The translations under genes and the position numbers were made by a program. Shown here one piece after another: positions 50,464-61,500 of a stretch of 64,000 nt of DNA. Source of the DNA: an uncultured bacterium (lineage in GTDB: Bacteria; Krumholzibacteriota; Krumholzibacteriia; LZORAL124-64-63); assembly GCA_937864225.1 (NCBI GenBank), contig CALMJK010000006.1, forward strand, positions 186,001-250,000, in the 5' to 3' direction. The stretch's first letter is position 1, and every line of letters starts with the position of its first letter. The notes beneath the pieces are model-generated. The model was not told where the DNA came from. It was given only the letters and a program-made list of their open reading frames with translations, and made no database searches.

Positions 50464-51588
50464 ATGCCTACCTCCTTCATGGCGTGGCGGTCGCGACGCG
50501 ACCCGCCTTGGGCTCCGCGCGCGGCGGCCCGGCTCGGACTGGCCGCCGTCGCCGCGTTGTGCGCGTGGTGGCAGCCGGCGCGTGCCGCGCAGCCCGTGCG
50601 GATTCACGAGGCGGTCGGCGACACGCTCGACGCCGCGGAGGCCGCCAGCTTCGGCCTGTTCGCCGACGAGCCGGGCCTGCGCGACGTCGTGCTGCTGCCC
50701 GCCCCCTGGGGCGGCTACCTGGCCAGACTGCGGTTGGCCACCGCGGCGGGCCCCGTCGTGCGGGAACGGAACGTCACGACCGCGAGCCTGCGCGAGTGGC
50801 GCGCGCGCATCGACGCCGTGCTCGGCGGCGCGGCCGCGGCGCCTGCCGGCGCCGATTCCCTGGGCGCCCCGCCCGACAGCCTGCGCCCGCCCGTTGCCGC
50901 TTCGGACCGGGTGAAGGTCTGGCCCGAGGCGCCGCCTCCTCCGGCGCGGGCGCCGCGACCGGCGGCGCGCCTGGACGCGGAGCGCGGCGGGGGCGGCGCC
51001 CGCGCCGCCAAAGCGTCTCGCTGGCTGCTGGGCGCGGGTCTGGGGTATCGGCATTGCCTGACCGATTACCGCGACTTCTTCACCGACCAGGGACTGTTCG
51101 AGGTCGTCGTGTCGCATCGCTTGACGCCTTCCCTGGCGCCCTGGTTCGCCTTCCAGGTGGGTTTCGGCGACATCCAGGATGATTTCGAAGAGCTCTCCGA
51201 GGACGGGCGCAGCGCGCTCTACGCGCTGGAGCTCGGCCTGACGGCGCGCACGCGCTGGGGCGAGCGCTCCTGGCTCTACGCCGGAGCCGGGGGCGGTTAT
51301 TACATGCGCTCGTTGCGCTGGGGAGGCGAGCTGTTCATCTCGTCGGAAGGATACCTGACGAGCGGGACGCTGGCGTGGGAGCTTCGGAACTGGGGCTTCT
51401 CGCTGCGGACGGGTTTCCAAGCCGTGCTCGGCGCGCGCGGGCCGCGCGAGCGGGCGATCGACGTGCAGTTGCGCTACGACGACTACGGAAGCGCCGAGCT
51501 GTCGCCGTTCGGACCGGACCACGAACTGTACGCGGCCGGGCGCGACCGCTGGATCGCCTTGTCCGTGAGCCTTGTGACGCGGCTGTGA
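50464..51588 (+). CDS. Outer-membrane barrel-type protein, unknown
   Basis: 374-residue exported protein with a Trp/Ala-rich signal peptide (cleavage near PARAAQP). An N-terminal soluble part contains a Pro/Ala-rich linker (about 125-180). The C-terminal 190 residues form amphipathic strands with aromatic ends (LLGAGLGYRHC, WFAFQVGFGDI, YAGAGGGYYMRS, IALSVSLVTRL), consistent with an eight-stranded barrel. The family is not recognised. Confidence 0.65.
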   Translation: MPTSFMAWRSRRDPPWAPRAAARLGLAAVAALCAWWQPARAAQPVRIHEAVGDTLDAAEAASFGLFADEPGLRDVVLLPAPWGGYLARLRLATAAGPVVRERNVTTASLREWRARIDAVLGGAAAAPAGADSLGAPPDSLRPPVAASDRVKVWPEAPPPPARAPRPAARLDAERGGGGARAAKASRWLLGAGLGYRHCLTDYRDFFTDQGLFEVVVSHRLTPSLAPWFAFQVGFGDIQDDFEELSEDGRSALYALELGLTARTRWGERSWLYAGAGGGYYMRSLRWGGELFISSEGYLTSGTLAWELRNWGFSLRTGFQAVLGARGPRERAIDVQLRYDDYGSAELSPFGPDHELYAAGRDRWIALSVSLVTRL

Positions 51589-51613
51589 GCGCGGCGCGGG
51601 GAGGCCGACCCCG

Positions 51614-52303
51614 GTGATCCTCCACGACCATTCCGACGGCGGAATCCTGTTTCTCCAGGCTCACGTGGGGGGAGACCGCAATTTCTGCTACCTGCTCGGC
51701 GACACTCGGGCGGGAGAGGGGGCGGCCGTCGATCCCGGCCATCGGCCCGAACTGCTGGCGGCGCTTGCCGGCGAACGCGGACTGCGGCTCCGCCACGTGC
51801 TGATCACGCACGGTCATCCCGATCACGCCGGCGGCGCGGCGCGGCTCGCGGCGCTGACCGGCGCCGACATCCGGGCGGGGCGGCAGGAACAGCTGCCGGG
51901 CGCGCTCCCGCTCGAGGAGGGCGATGTCCTGCCTCTGGGCGACACGCGCGTGCTGGCCCTGCACACGCCCGGCCATGCACCGGGCCACTTCTGCTACCTC
52001 TTCGAGGGGCGTCTGCTCACCGGCGACTTGCTGTTCTGCGGCAAGGTGGGGGGCACCGGACCCGGCTTCCCGGGCTCGTCAGCCGCGGCGCAATGGCAAT
52101 CGTTGCACAGGCTGCTGGCCTTGCCCGACGAGACCCTCGTGTTCCCGGGGCACGACTACCACGGCGGCAGCGGCTCGCGGCCGCACTCGAGCCTGAGCCA
52201 CGAACGAGCGCACAATCCGTTCCTGCTCTGCCCCGATCTCGCCGCCTTCGAGGCGCTGAAGACGAACTGGGCGCGGTACAAGAAGGAGCACGGGATCCGA
52301 TGA
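51614..52303 (+). CDS. Metallo-beta-lactamase fold hydrolase (glyoxalase II/ETHE1-like)
   Basis: 229-residue MBL-fold enzyme. Metal ligands are His66, His68, Asp70 and His71 in THGHPDHAGG, the later His in LHTPGHAPGHFC, the Asp in RLLTGDLLF and the His in FPGHDYHG. The layout and the FPGHDYHGG end resemble glyoxalase II and persulfide dioxygenase. The absence of a C-terminal HAGH substrate domain makes true glyoxalase II unlikely. It starts with GTG at 51614. Its TGA overlaps the ATG of the following phosphatase (ATGA). Confidence 0.85.
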   Translation: MILHDHSDGGILFLQAHVGGDRNFCYLLGDTRAGEGAAVDPGHRPELLAALAGERGLRLRHVLITHGHPDHAGGAARLAALTGADIRAGRQEQLPGALPLEEGDVLPLGDTRVLALHTPGHAPGHFCYLFEGRLLTGDLLFCGKVGGTGPGFPGSSAAAQWQSLHRLLALPDETLVFPGHDYHGGSGSRPHSSLSHERAHNPFLLCPDLAAFEALKTNWARYKKEHGIR

Positions 52304-54861
52304 TCTTCCGCATGCCATGGCCGCGACGCCGTCGAGGCGAGTCGAACGGCACCGCCGCGGCAGGGGTGGCGTCGCCGCCGCCGGCATTGGATCCGCGCGC
52401 GCCCTCGCCGTTGAACGAGTCCATTTGGCGGCTGTCGCTGGCGGCGGCGGGGTCCGGCGCGGCGGCCTTTGCGGCGACGCGCGTGCTGGGCAACGGCAAC
52501 GCCGTGGGCGCTCTCGTCGCGGCCGCCCTGCTCGCCTGGGGCGGCGTCGCGGCGTCGCGGCTTTTGCTCACCGGCGCGCGCGCGCCGCGCTTCTGGCGGG
52601 CCTGGCTCCTGTTGTCGCTGCTGCCGCTGGCGCTGTCGGCGGCCTGGATCCCCTCGCTCCTGCTGATCGGCGTCTTCCTGGTCTTCCGGCGTTACGGCTT
52701 TCTGCGGCACCTGACGTCGCGCCGTCGCGCCTGGCTCTTCCTGATCGCGCTGCTGGTGCTGCCGCTGACGGTCGCGGGCTGGGTGTTCCCGGAGGCGAAA
52801 CAGCTCGGATCGGTCCACGCGTTCGCCCAAGCGGCCCTGCGCTGCCTGCTCGGCGCGCACCAGGTTTTCTGGGTCATGGCGGCGATCCATCTCGTGCTCG
52901 GCATGAGGCTGCACTTCATGAGGCTCAAGCCGAAGCTGGCCGCCAGCGCGGTGCTGGTGGCGCTGGTCCCGCTGCTGCTGGTGATTCTGCTCTGGGTCGT
53001 GATCCTCTTCTCCGCCCTGGGAGCGTCGCGCTCCTCGGCCGGGCGCGGCATCTTGCAGGACTGGGTCGCCCTGGCGGGACGGGATCCGGAGGCGGGACGC
53101 CTGCTGTTCGACGGGACGTTCGCGCGTACGCCCGAGGGGACCGTCGCGGGCGCGGCGCCGATCTGGCTGGCACCCCTGCTGCAGGCCCTCGATCACCCGG
53201 GCGAGCCCGTACCGGGCCTGCCGGTCGCGGCGAGCGACACGAGCGCGCACGCCGCGCCGCGGCGCGACCGACGGGGACGCGTCGTGTTCGACCTGGACGG
53301 GCAAGACGCCGGCGCCGGCCGCGGCGGTCACGATCTCGCCGCGGCGCACTGGACCGTGGCCGACACCACCATGCTCTTGAGGGTCGCGGATCAACTGTGG
53401 GCCGTCGCGTTGGAGGGCGACCCGCAGCGCGGCTGGAGCGTGCGGGGCTGCCTGGTCGGCGAACGCTCGCTCCGCCATCTCGCGGAGGTGCTGCGGGCGG
53501 ACGTGAGCCTCTACAGCGGCGAGGACCTGGTGATCGACCGCGCCGAGGGCGCCGCGCCGGACACCGCGCTCGCCGACACGACGCGCCTGGCGCTGCGGAT
53601 CGCCGGCAGTTTCGCGCGCCCCGACAGCGTGGCGTCGCGGCGCGGGTTCTGGCAAAGCCGGCTCGGCTTCGGGGCCTCGTTGCTGCCGGTGATCAGGCTG
53701 GGCGCGCGCGGTTTGGTCAGGGACGAAGTCCTGCTCGGCCTGCTGATCACGCCGGCCGACCTCGCGCGGGAGCTCTGGTCGCGCGACAACGAGACGAACC
53801 GGGTGATCATCGTGGCCCTGATCACCCTGGCGGTCCTGCTGCTCGGCATCGAGGCGTTCGCGGTGCTCATGGGCGTGCGTGTCGTGGGCGGCATCACCGG
53901 CGCCGTCAGGTCGCTGCACCAAGGCACGCAACGCCTGGCGCAAGGCGACCTCGAGACGCGCATCGAGGTTCCCAACGAGGACGAGCTCGGAGACCTGGCG
54001 CAGTCGTTCAACGAGATGACGGCGGCCGTCAGAAAAGGGCGCGAAGAGGCCGTCGCGCGGGAGCGCCTCGAGCGCGAGCTGCGCACGGCGCGGGAGATCC
54101 AGGACCGGCTCCTGCCTCACGAGATGCCGGTGGTCCCCGGGTACGAAATCACGGGCGTGTCGGTGCCGAGCTTGCAGGTCGGCGGCGACTACTTCGATTT
54201 TCTCGATCTGCCGGGCGAGCGGCTCGGCATCGCCGTCGCGGACGTTTCGGGCAAGGGGATCCCGGCCGCGCTGCTGATGGCCAACCTGCAGGCGCTGCTG
54301 CGCGGACAGGTCATTCACGCCCAGAGCGTATCCGAGACCGTGTCGCGCATGAACGATCTGCTGGTCGGTTCGACCGACATGGGGAGGTTCGCGACGCTCT
54401 TCTACGGCGTTCTCGAGCGAGCGACCGGCGCCTTCACGTACACGAACGCGGGACACAACCCGCCCCTGCTGCGCCGCGCCGGCGGATCCGTCGAGGAGCT
54501 GCGGACGGGCGGGCTGCTGCTGGGCATGCTGCCGAGCCGGTCCTACCGTCAGGAGACGGTCGAGCTGAGAGCCGGGGACACGCTCGTGCTCTACACCGAC
54601 GGCATCACGGAGGCCGAGGGACCGGTGGCGCCGCCGCCGCAGGCGCGACCGCAGGTGGCCGAGGGCGCGGATGACGAGGAAGAGCCGGATCTGCCGGTCA
54701 ATCACTTCGGCGAGGAGAGGTTGCGGGCGGTGGTCGACCAGGCGGCCGCGAGGGGCGCGCCGGCGGTGCGCGAGGCCGTGCTCGGCGCGGTCCGCGAGCA
54801 CGCCGCCGGCGTTCCCCCCTCCGACGATATCACCCTGGTCGTGATCAGACGCCTGGCCTGA
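52300..54861 (+). CDS. Membrane PP2C-type (SpoIIE/RsbU) phosphatase with HAMP domain
   Basis: 853-residue regulator. About eight hydrophobic segments occupy residues 50-250. A large extracytoplasmic domain (250-490) follows, then a helix at about 502-524 (VIIVALITLAVLLLGIEAFA), HAMP (about 525-585, LAQGDLETRIEVPNEDELGD) and a PP2C domain (about 610-850). The PP2C domain has the linker helix RTAREIQDRLLPHEMP, metal-binding GGDYFDFLDL and VADVSGKGIPAALLM, and DTLVLYTDGITEAEG. Such proteins dephosphorylate anti-anti-sigma factors in partner-switching cascades. No RsbV/RsbW gene is visible here. Confidence 0.88.
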   Translation: MIFRMPWPRRRRGESNGTAAAGVASPPPALDPRAPSPLNESIWRLSLAAAGSGAAAFAATRVLGNGNAVGALVAAALLAWGGVAASRLLLTGARAPRFWRAWLLLSLLPLALSAAWIPSLLLIGVFLVFRRYGFLRHLTSRRRAWLFLIALLVLPLTVAGWVFPEAKQLGSVHAFAQAALRCLLGAHQVFWVMAAIHLVLGMRLHFMRLKPKLAASAVLVALVPLLLVILLWVVILFSALGASRSSAGRGILQDWVALAGRDPEAGRLLFDGTFARTPEGTVAGAAPIWLAPLLQALDHPGEPVPGLPVAASDTSAHAAPRRDRRGRVVFDLDGQDAGAGRGGHDLAAAHWTVADTTMLLRVADQLWAVALEGDPQRGWSVRGCLVGERSLRHLAEVLRADVSLYSGEDLVIDRAEGAAPDTALADTTRLALRIAGSFARPDSVASRRGFWQSRLGFGASLLPVIRLGARGLVRDEVLLGLLITPADLARELWSRDNETNRVIIVALITLAVLLLGIEAFAVLMGVRVVGGITGAVRSLHQGTQRLAQGDLETRIEVPNEDELGDLAQSFNEMTAAVRKGREEAVARERLERELRTAREIQDRLLPHEMPVVPGYEITGVSVPSLQVGGDYFDFLDLPGERLGIAVADVSGKGIPAALLMANLQALLRGQVIHAQSVSETVSRMNDLLVGSTDMGRFATLFYGVLERATGAFTYTNAGHNPPLLRRAGGSVEELRTGGLLLGMLPSRSYRQETVELRAGDTLVLYTDGITEAEGPVAPPPQARPQVAEGADDEEEPDLPVNHFGEERLRAVVDQAAARGAPAVREAVLGAVREHAAGVPPSDDITLVVIRRLA

Positions 54862-54991
54862 GCGCCGGACGGTTGGCCGCCGGCGGGCACGATCGCCGGG
54901 GCGGCGGCCGCCCTTTCCCCGGCGCGCGCGATGGGCTAGGATGGCGCGGCGCCCGCTGGGCCCCAGGCTTCGCTTCGGGAGGAGCACGCCG

Positions 54992-56446
54992 GTGTCGAAC
55001 CTGCTGTACCTGCTGATCCTGCTCGGCGTCGTCGCGCTGGTGCTGTGGCGGCTGCCCAAGATCGACCTCGGACACGACCGGGCGTTTCGGCGGCGGCGCG
55101 TGTTGAACTGGCTGCCCCTGGGGCTCACCTACGCGTTCCTCTACATGGGGCGCTACAACCTGACCGTCAGCAAGTCCGCTTTCGAGAACCTGGCCGGCTC
55201 CGGCGGCGGATCGATGATGGGCAACGACGCCTTCGGCGTCATCTTCGGCATCGGCACCGTGGTGTACGGTTTCTCGTTCCTGATCAACGGCCCGCTGACC
55301 GATCGCTTCGGCGGACGCTTCTCGATCCTCGCCGGAGCGGCGGGCGCGACGCTGGCCAATGTCTGCATGGGCCTGGTCACCTGGTCCCTGCAGGCGTCGG
55401 GCGTCGGCCACGCCTTCTTCGCGCGGCATTTCGTCTGGGTGTTCTCGCTGCTCTACGCCGTGAACATGTACTTCCAGAGTTTCGGGGCCGTGGCGATCGT
55501 GAAAGTGAACGCGGCCTGGTTCCACGTGCGGGAGCGCGGCGTCTTCGGCGCCATTTTCGGCATCCTGATCTCGCTTGGCCTCTATTTCGCCTACGATTGG
55601 GGTTACCTCATTCTCAACGGCCTGGGGTTGGTCTGGGTCTTCTTCGTGCCGGCCGCGGTGCTGGCCTTGTTCTGGCTTCTGGACATCGTCTTCGTGCGGG
55701 ACTCGCCGGGGCAGGCCGGGCTGCGCGATTTCGACACGGCCGACGCGTCGTCCGGCGACACGGGACCGCGCCTGGGCGCGGTCAAGGTGTTCCGGATGAT
55801 GTTGAGCAACCCGATCATCGTCACGATCGCGCTGATCGAGTTCTGCAGCGGTTTTCTGCGCCAGGCCATCATGCAGTGGTTCCGAACCTTCGCCAAACAG
55901 ACTGACGGCGTGCTCGGTCTCATGGACGGAGTCGTCTACGAGCACTGGGGCCTGCTGCTGTGCGTCGCCGGCATCCTCGGGGGGATGGTGGCTGGCGTGA
56001 TCAGCGATCACCTGTTCCAGTCGCGTCGCGGCCCGGTGGCCGCGCTCCTGTACGGTGTCATGCTGGCGGGCGCGGTGACGCTCGTCTTCACGTACGCGTC
56101 GCCCTACGTGGGATGGCTGGTCTTGATCATGTCGCTGGCGGTCATCGGCGTGCACGGCATGCTGTCGGGCACGGCCAGCATGGACTTCGGTGGGCAGAAG
56201 AACGCCGGCATCGCGGTGGGGATCATCGACGGCTTTGTCTATCTCGGTACGGCCGCCATGTCCTTCACCTACGCGGTGGTGCTGCCCAAGGAGCGGCTCG
56301 ACGCCGCCGGCCGGATCATCGGCCCTGCCACCGACCCGGTGAACTGGCGTCCCTGGCCGCTCGCGATGGTGCCGCTGGCTCTCGTCGGGCTGGCGCTCGC
56401 CTGGCGGATTCGCCACGCCATGCCCAAGGGCAAGGCAGCCCACTGA
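54992..56446 (+). CDS. OPA-family organophosphate:phosphate antiporter (GlpT/UhpT-like)
   Basis: 484-residue major-facilitator protein with 12 or more helices. The first transporter loop reads YMGRYNLTVSKSAF, the OPA hallmark resembling 'YxxRxNfs'. YGFSFLINGPLTDRFGGRF is the MFS loop 2-3 motif. Substrates of the family are glycerol-3-phosphate, hexose phosphates or similar. An extra N-terminal helix (LLYLLILLGVVALVLWRLP) precedes the core. GTG 54992 is chosen because GGGAGGAG is 8 bases upstream. An ATG at 54941 would add 17 residues without a ribosome binding site. Confidence 0.82.
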   Translation: MSNLLYLLILLGVVALVLWRLPKIDLGHDRAFRRRRVLNWLPLGLTYAFLYMGRYNLTVSKSAFENLAGSGGGSMMGNDAFGVIFGIGTVVYGFSFLINGPLTDRFGGRFSILAGAAGATLANVCMGLVTWSLQASGVGHAFFARHFVWVFSLLYAVNMYFQSFGAVAIVKVNAAWFHVRERGVFGAIFGILISLGLYFAYDWGYLILNGLGLVWVFFVPAAVLALFWLLDIVFVRDSPGQAGLRDFDTADASSGDTGPRLGAVKVFRMMLSNPIIVTIALIEFCSGFLRQAIMQWFRTFAKQTDGVLGLMDGVVYEHWGLLLCVAGILGGMVAGVISDHLFQSRRGPVAALLYGVMLAGAVTLVFTYASPYVGWLVLIMSLAVIGVHGMLSGTASMDFGGQKNAGIAVGIIDGFVYLGTAAMSFTYAVVLPKERLDAAGRIIGPATDPVNWRPWPLAMVPLALVGLALAWRIRHAMPKGKAAH

Positions 56447-56505
56447 GGGAACCGCGCGCGGTCGTCCGTTCGCCGCAGGCAAGCGTCTCGAAACGACGGA
56501 GCGTC

Positions 56506-58287
56506 ATGGCTCTGCTGAGCGTCCGCAATGTCTCGCTCGCCTTCGGCCACGGGCCCCTCCTCGACGACGTCACGTTCCAGGTGGAGAGGGGCCAGCGCAT
56601 CGGCCTGATCGGCCGCAACGGCGCGGGCAAGTCCAGCCTGCTCGCCCTGCTCGCGGGCGCGCAAGCGCCGGATGCCGGCGTGGTCGAACGCCGGCCGGGC
56701 CTGCGCGTCGCCTCCCTGCCCCAGGAGGTGCCGCGGGACCTCGCCGGCACCGTGATCGCGGCCGTGGCGGCGGGGCTCGCGCCTCTCGCGGGAGAGGAAG
56801 CCTGGGCTCGTGAACAGCGCATCGAGCGGGTGCTGCCCCGGCTCGGCCTGGACGCCGCCGCCCCCGTCGCCGGCCTCTCCGGCGGGATGCTGCGGCGCGT
56901 GCTGCTGGCGCGGGCGCTGGCCGCCGATCCGGAAGTCCTGCTTTTGGACGAACCGACCAACCACCTGGACATCGACACCATCGCGTGGCTCGAAGAATTC
57001 CTCGCGCGCGAGGTGCCGACCCTGGTCATGGTCACGCACGACCGGGCCCTGCTGCGATCGCTCGCCAACCGCGTCCTCGAGCTGGACCGCGGACGGCTGC
57101 TCGACTTCGGAGGCGGCTACGACGAGCATGTGCGGCGGCGCGAGGAGGCGCGGCGTGCCGAGACGGCAGCGTGGCGGCGCCTGGACCGCAGGCTGAGCGA
57201 GGAAGAGGCCTGGATCCGCCGGGGCATCAAGGCGCGGCGCACCCGCAACGAGGGGCGCGTGCGGGCGCTCGAGGACCTGCGCGAGGAGCGCCGGCGCCGG
57301 CGAGAGCAACCCGGCGCGGCGCGGCTCGAAGTGGTCGAGGCCGAGCGCAGCGGGCGCTTGGTCGTGGCGGTCGAGAACGCGACCTTCGGCTACGGCGACA
57401 GCCCGGTCATCCGTGACCTGTCGACCGCGATCATGCGGGGTGACCGCGTCGGCATCATCGGTCCCAACGGCGCGGGCAAGACCACCTTGCTGCGGGTCTT
57501 GATCGGCGAGCTGAAGCCCTGGACAGGCACCGTGCGGCACGGCGCAGGCGTGCGGGTGGTGTACTTCGACCAGTTGCGAGAGCAACTCGATCCCGAGCGG
57601 TCCGTGCGCGACAATCTGGGCCAAAGCGGCGACGCGGTCGTCGCCGGCGGCCACTCGCGGCATGTGATGAGCTATCTGCGGGATTTCCTGTTCAGCCCCG
57701 AGCGGGCGCTGACGCCGGTCAAGGCGCTCTCCGGCGGCGAGCGCAACAGGTTGCTACTGGCTCGCCTCTTCACGCGCGAGGCCAATCTGCTCGTTCTGGA
57801 CGAACCCACCAACGATCTCGACCTCGACACTCTCGATCTGCTGGAGGAGCTGCTGTCCGATTTCCCGGGCACGCTGCTGCTGGTGAGCCACGACCGCACG
57901 CTGTTGGACCGGGTCGTCACGAGCACCCTGGCCGTGACCGGCGACGGCGGTGTCCGCGAGAGCGTGGGCGGATACGCGGACTGGCTGCGCCAGCAGCCGC
58001 CGCCCCCAGCCGCCGCGCCGGCGGCCAAAAGGTCCGCTCCGCCGCGCCGCGCCGAGGACAAGGCGCCCCGGCTCACCTTCAAGGAGCGGCGCGAATTGGC
58101 CGGGCTGCCCGCCGTCATCGAGAGCCTGGAGGGTGAACTGGACAGCCTCCAGCAGCGCCTGGCTGAGCCGCAACTCTACCGGGACTTTCCCGAGCAGGTG
58201 ACAGGCCTGCGGGATCGGCTGCTGGCCGCCCAGGCCGAGCTGGCCCGCGCCTATGCCCGCTGGGAAGAACTGGAGGCGCTGCGGTAG
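56506..58287 (+). CDS. uup: ABC-F family ATPase (Uup-like)
   Basis: 593-residue soluble protein with two ABC domains and no membrane segment. Domain 1 has Walker A GRNGAGKSSLLALL, signature LSGGMLRRVLLA and LLLDEPTNHLDIDT. The linker (about 240-300) is Arg/Glu-rich. Domain 2 has GPNGAGKTTLLRVL, LSGGERNRLLLA and LVLDEPTNDLDLDT. A C-terminal region of about 60 residues (TFKERRELAGLPAVIESLEG) is a coiled coil, the feature of Uup. ABC-F proteins act on ribosomes, and Uup also affects DNA integrity. It is not an exporter for the microviridins. Confidence 0.9.
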   Translation: MALLSVRNVSLAFGHGPLLDDVTFQVERGQRIGLIGRNGAGKSSLLALLAGAQAPDAGVVERRPGLRVASLPQEVPRDLAGTVIAAVAAGLAPLAGEEAWAREQRIERVLPRLGLDAAAPVAGLSGGMLRRVLLARALAADPEVLLLDEPTNHLDIDTIAWLEEFLAREVPTLVMVTHDRALLRSLANRVLELDRGRLLDFGGGYDEHVRRREEARRAETAAWRRLDRRLSEEEAWIRRGIKARRTRNEGRVRALEDLREERRRRREQPGAARLEVVEAERSGRLVVAVENATFGYGDSPVIRDLSTAIMRGDRVGIIGPNGAGKTTLLRVLIGELKPWTGTVRHGAGVRVVYFDQLREQLDPERSVRDNLGQSGDAVVAGGHSRHVMSYLRDFLFSPERALTPVKALSGGERNRLLLARLFTREANLLVLDEPTNDLDLDTLDLLEELLSDFPGTLLLVSHDRTLLDRVVTSTLAVTGDGGVRESVGGYADWLRQQPPPPAAAPAAKRSAPPRRAEDKAPRLTFKERRELAGLPAVIESLEGELDSLQQRLAEPQLYRDFPEQVTGLRDRLLAAQAELARAYARWEELEALR

Positions 58288-58313
58288 ATGGCGCCGGGAA
58301 AGGAGCGAGGCCG

Positions 58314-58342
58314 TCGACAAAACACGGATTTTGTGGTATAAA
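58314..58342 (+). promoter_or_regulatory. Promoter of the C25 protease gene
   Basis: TCGACA and TATAAA with a 17-base spacer. The predicted transcript has an unusually long leader of about 230 bases before the ATG, with several GC-rich inverted repeats and no recognised riboswitch. Confidence 0.6.
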
Positions 58343-58581
58343 CAATGGAGTTATTTCCCGGCGGGCGCCCACAGTGGCGCCGCTCCCCTGTCGCTCCCGG
58401 AGGACCGAGCGAGCGCGTAAGGGACGTCGACAGCAGTGGCGGACGGCCCCGTTCCGCCCGGTTTGGGCAAGAGCGTTCCAAGTCCCCTGAGGAGGCACCG
58501 CATCCTCGACCACATCGCGCGACAGAACATGCCCCGCGGCCTGGCGCCGCGGGTGCGATCGCTTTGAACCGGGGGGTCTGC

Positions 58582-61500
58582 ATGAATCGCCACTTGGTGA
58601 GCCGCGCCGTATTGATCGTCGGGATCCTCGCCGCGCCGGCCTGGGCGACCGTAGCTCGTGGCGCCGAGGCGCCGCTCTCCTTCTTCGAGGGGCAGTTCGC
58701 CGGCGAGCTCTCGTGGGAGTCGACACCGGACGGGTCGTTGGCTCCCCGTCTGTCCGACAGCCGGGCCTGGGCGCAGACCTATCGTCCGGCCCTAGCGGCG
58801 CGCGATCTGCTCTTGCTGGTGCCACTGGACGCCGTGCCGGGCGGCGTGGAGGTCGTGGCGCTGGCCACCCATCGTGTCCGCGTGCCGGGGCGGCTGGCCG
58901 TGGGCGCGCCGCTGGTCACCAGCGAGGGCGTGGCTGTCTCCAGCGCGCGGCTGGCCCTCGAGGGCGCGATCTTCCCGGGCCAATGGGGCGAATTCGACGG
59001 CACCCACGTTTGGCGCGGCTTCCGCTTGGCGGCCGTGCGGATCTATCCGCTGCGCGCCGTGCGCGACGCCTCGGGGCAGTGGACCGAACTGGAGGTGCTC
59101 GACCGCTACGCGATCAGGCTGCTGCCCGCCTCCACCGCCACGGCCGCCGAGGCGAGCGCGGAAATCGCCGTGCGCGGGCGCTGGCTGCCGGGCGAGCGGG
59201 CGCGCGCCGAGACGCTCCTCGCCGGCCTGATCGCCAATCCCGGCGCCCTGTCCGGCTACGCGCGCGCCGACGGCGCGATCGTCGCCGAACCAGCCGGCGG
59301 TTTCGAGCCCACCCTGGCGCCCAGCCTCGAAGGAAGCCCGGTCCGCTATCTCATCGTGACCAGGGAGGCGCTGGCCGGCGCATTCCAGCGGCTGGCCGAT
59401 TATCGCACGGCGTTGGGCGATCCGGCCGTCGTGCAGACCGTGGAATGGATCGAGGCGAACTGCCGGCACGGCGCGGACGTGCAGGAGACGATCCGCCTGT
59501 TCATTCGCGAGGCCTACCAGAGTTGGGGCGTGGAGTACGTGCTGCTCGGCGGCGATACCGATATCATCCCGGCGCGCTACGCCACGAGCATCTACATCAC
59601 GTCCCCGACCTCGCCCACTACCGACGTGCCCGCGGACCTCTATTACGGCTGCTTGGACGGGAACTGGAACAACGATGGCGACGCTCTCTACGGCGAAGCC
59701 TACATCAATTACGCTGATCCAGGAGACGAGGCCGACTTGGCCGACGAAGTACGGGTCGGGCGGGCTCCGGTCAGCACGACGGCCGCGGTGGACGCCTTCA
59801 TCGACAAGGTCATCGCCTACGAACAGCAGTCGGCAGGCGCGACCTGGCTCAGCCGCATGCTGTTGGCGGCGGAGGTCCTGGCGCCGTCCGACTACACGCC
59901 CGGGGAAGACATCTCGCTCGACGGCGCGGCGCTCGCCGAGACGCTCATCGTGAATGCCGTCGCTCCGTGCTCGGACCTGGCCCTGGCGCGCATGTACGAA
60001 ACCTACCCTCTGTACCCGGGCTCGGTCCGTCTCGCCCGCGCCGCTTTCATCGACTCGGTCAACACGAGCCGCTACGGGATCGTGGACCAGATCGGCCACG
60101 GCTATTTCTTCAACATGTCGCTGGGCGACGCCGATTTCACGGTGTCGGACGCCGACGCGCTGCGGAACGAGGGGCGATCCTTCCTGCTGTACTCCCTCAA
60201 CTGCGCGTCCGCCGCCTTCGACTACGCCTGCCTGATGGAGCGCTTCATCCAGAACCCCAACGGAGGATCGATCGCCTCGATAGGCGCCTCGCGCGCCGCC
60301 TTCCCCCTGGTGTCGAGCGAATACCAAACCGAGTTCTTCCGCGTGCTTTTCTGCACGGAAGACCAGCGCCTGGGCGATCTGATGAGCCTGAGCCGGTTGC
60401 CTCAACTGGCCGACACGTATTACAACACTGCCGATCGCTGGACCTTTTTCAACTACACCCTGCTCGGCGACCCGAACCTGGTGGCGTGGACCGGACCGCC
60501 GCGCGAGGCGATCGTGAGCACGCCGCCCGCCCTGATCGCCGGCGCCCAGACGGTGACGGTGAGCGTGACCGCCGACGGCCTGCCCGTGTCCGGGGCGCGC
60601 GTGTGTTTGAGCAAGACGGATGATGACTATGCGTCCGGCGTCACCGGCGCCGACGGGCAGGTGGAACTGGCCTACACGCCGGTCAGCGCCGGCACGGCCC
60701 GGCTGGCCGTCAGCGGGGCCGGATTGGCTCACGCCGCGCGCGATCTGGCGGTGACCACCGAGGGGACCTATGTCGCGCTCGATTCCGTCACGATCGTGGA
60801 CGACGGCGCCGCGGGCAGCATTGGCAACGGCGACGGGCGATTCGACGCCGGCGAAACGGTGGCCGTGTTCGCCCGGTTTCGCGACACCGGCGTCGGCGGG
60901 GCTTTCAACTGCGTGGCCACGCTGGGCGGCGGCGCGGACGGCCTGACGATCCTCGACGGGACGGTTGCGGTGGGCGACGTGCCGTCGGGCGGCACCAAGA
61001 CCGCCGAGGAGCCCTTCCTGCTGAGCGCCGACGCCGCCTTGCCCGACGGCCTGTCCGCCGAGTTCTCGGTCACCGTGACCGCGGACGGCGGCGGCCCCTT
61101 CGCGAGCGAGTGGAGCCCGGTGATCCTGGCGCCGGAGCCGGCGCCGATCGCGCTGGCGTGGTCGGATCTGGAGTTTGGCAACCACGACGGCATCCAGCAG
61201 GACGGCGAGCGCATCACCCTGACGCTGATGCTGAAGAACTACGGGGCCGGCCTGACCGGCGAGATCACGGGGCGCCTGCGCACCCTGGATCCCGCCGTGA
61301 CTCTGTTCGACACGGTCGCGACCTACGGCAACCTGGCGCTGCTCGAGGAGGCGATCGGGGACGTCCCCTTCTCGCTTTCCGAGTCGAGTGTCGCGTCTGA
61401 TCACCCCTGCTGGATCCTGTTCAGCGATTCGACGGGGCGGACGTGGCGGCACGACTTCGTGTTGAACGCGCCCGCCGTGCCGGGAACGCCCGCCAGCAGC

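Noticed and set aside
56506-58287. ABC-F protein considered as the exporter of the microviridin peptides
   Set aside because: It has two nucleotide-binding domains and no membrane segment; it is a Uup-type ribosome-associated protein 14 kb away.
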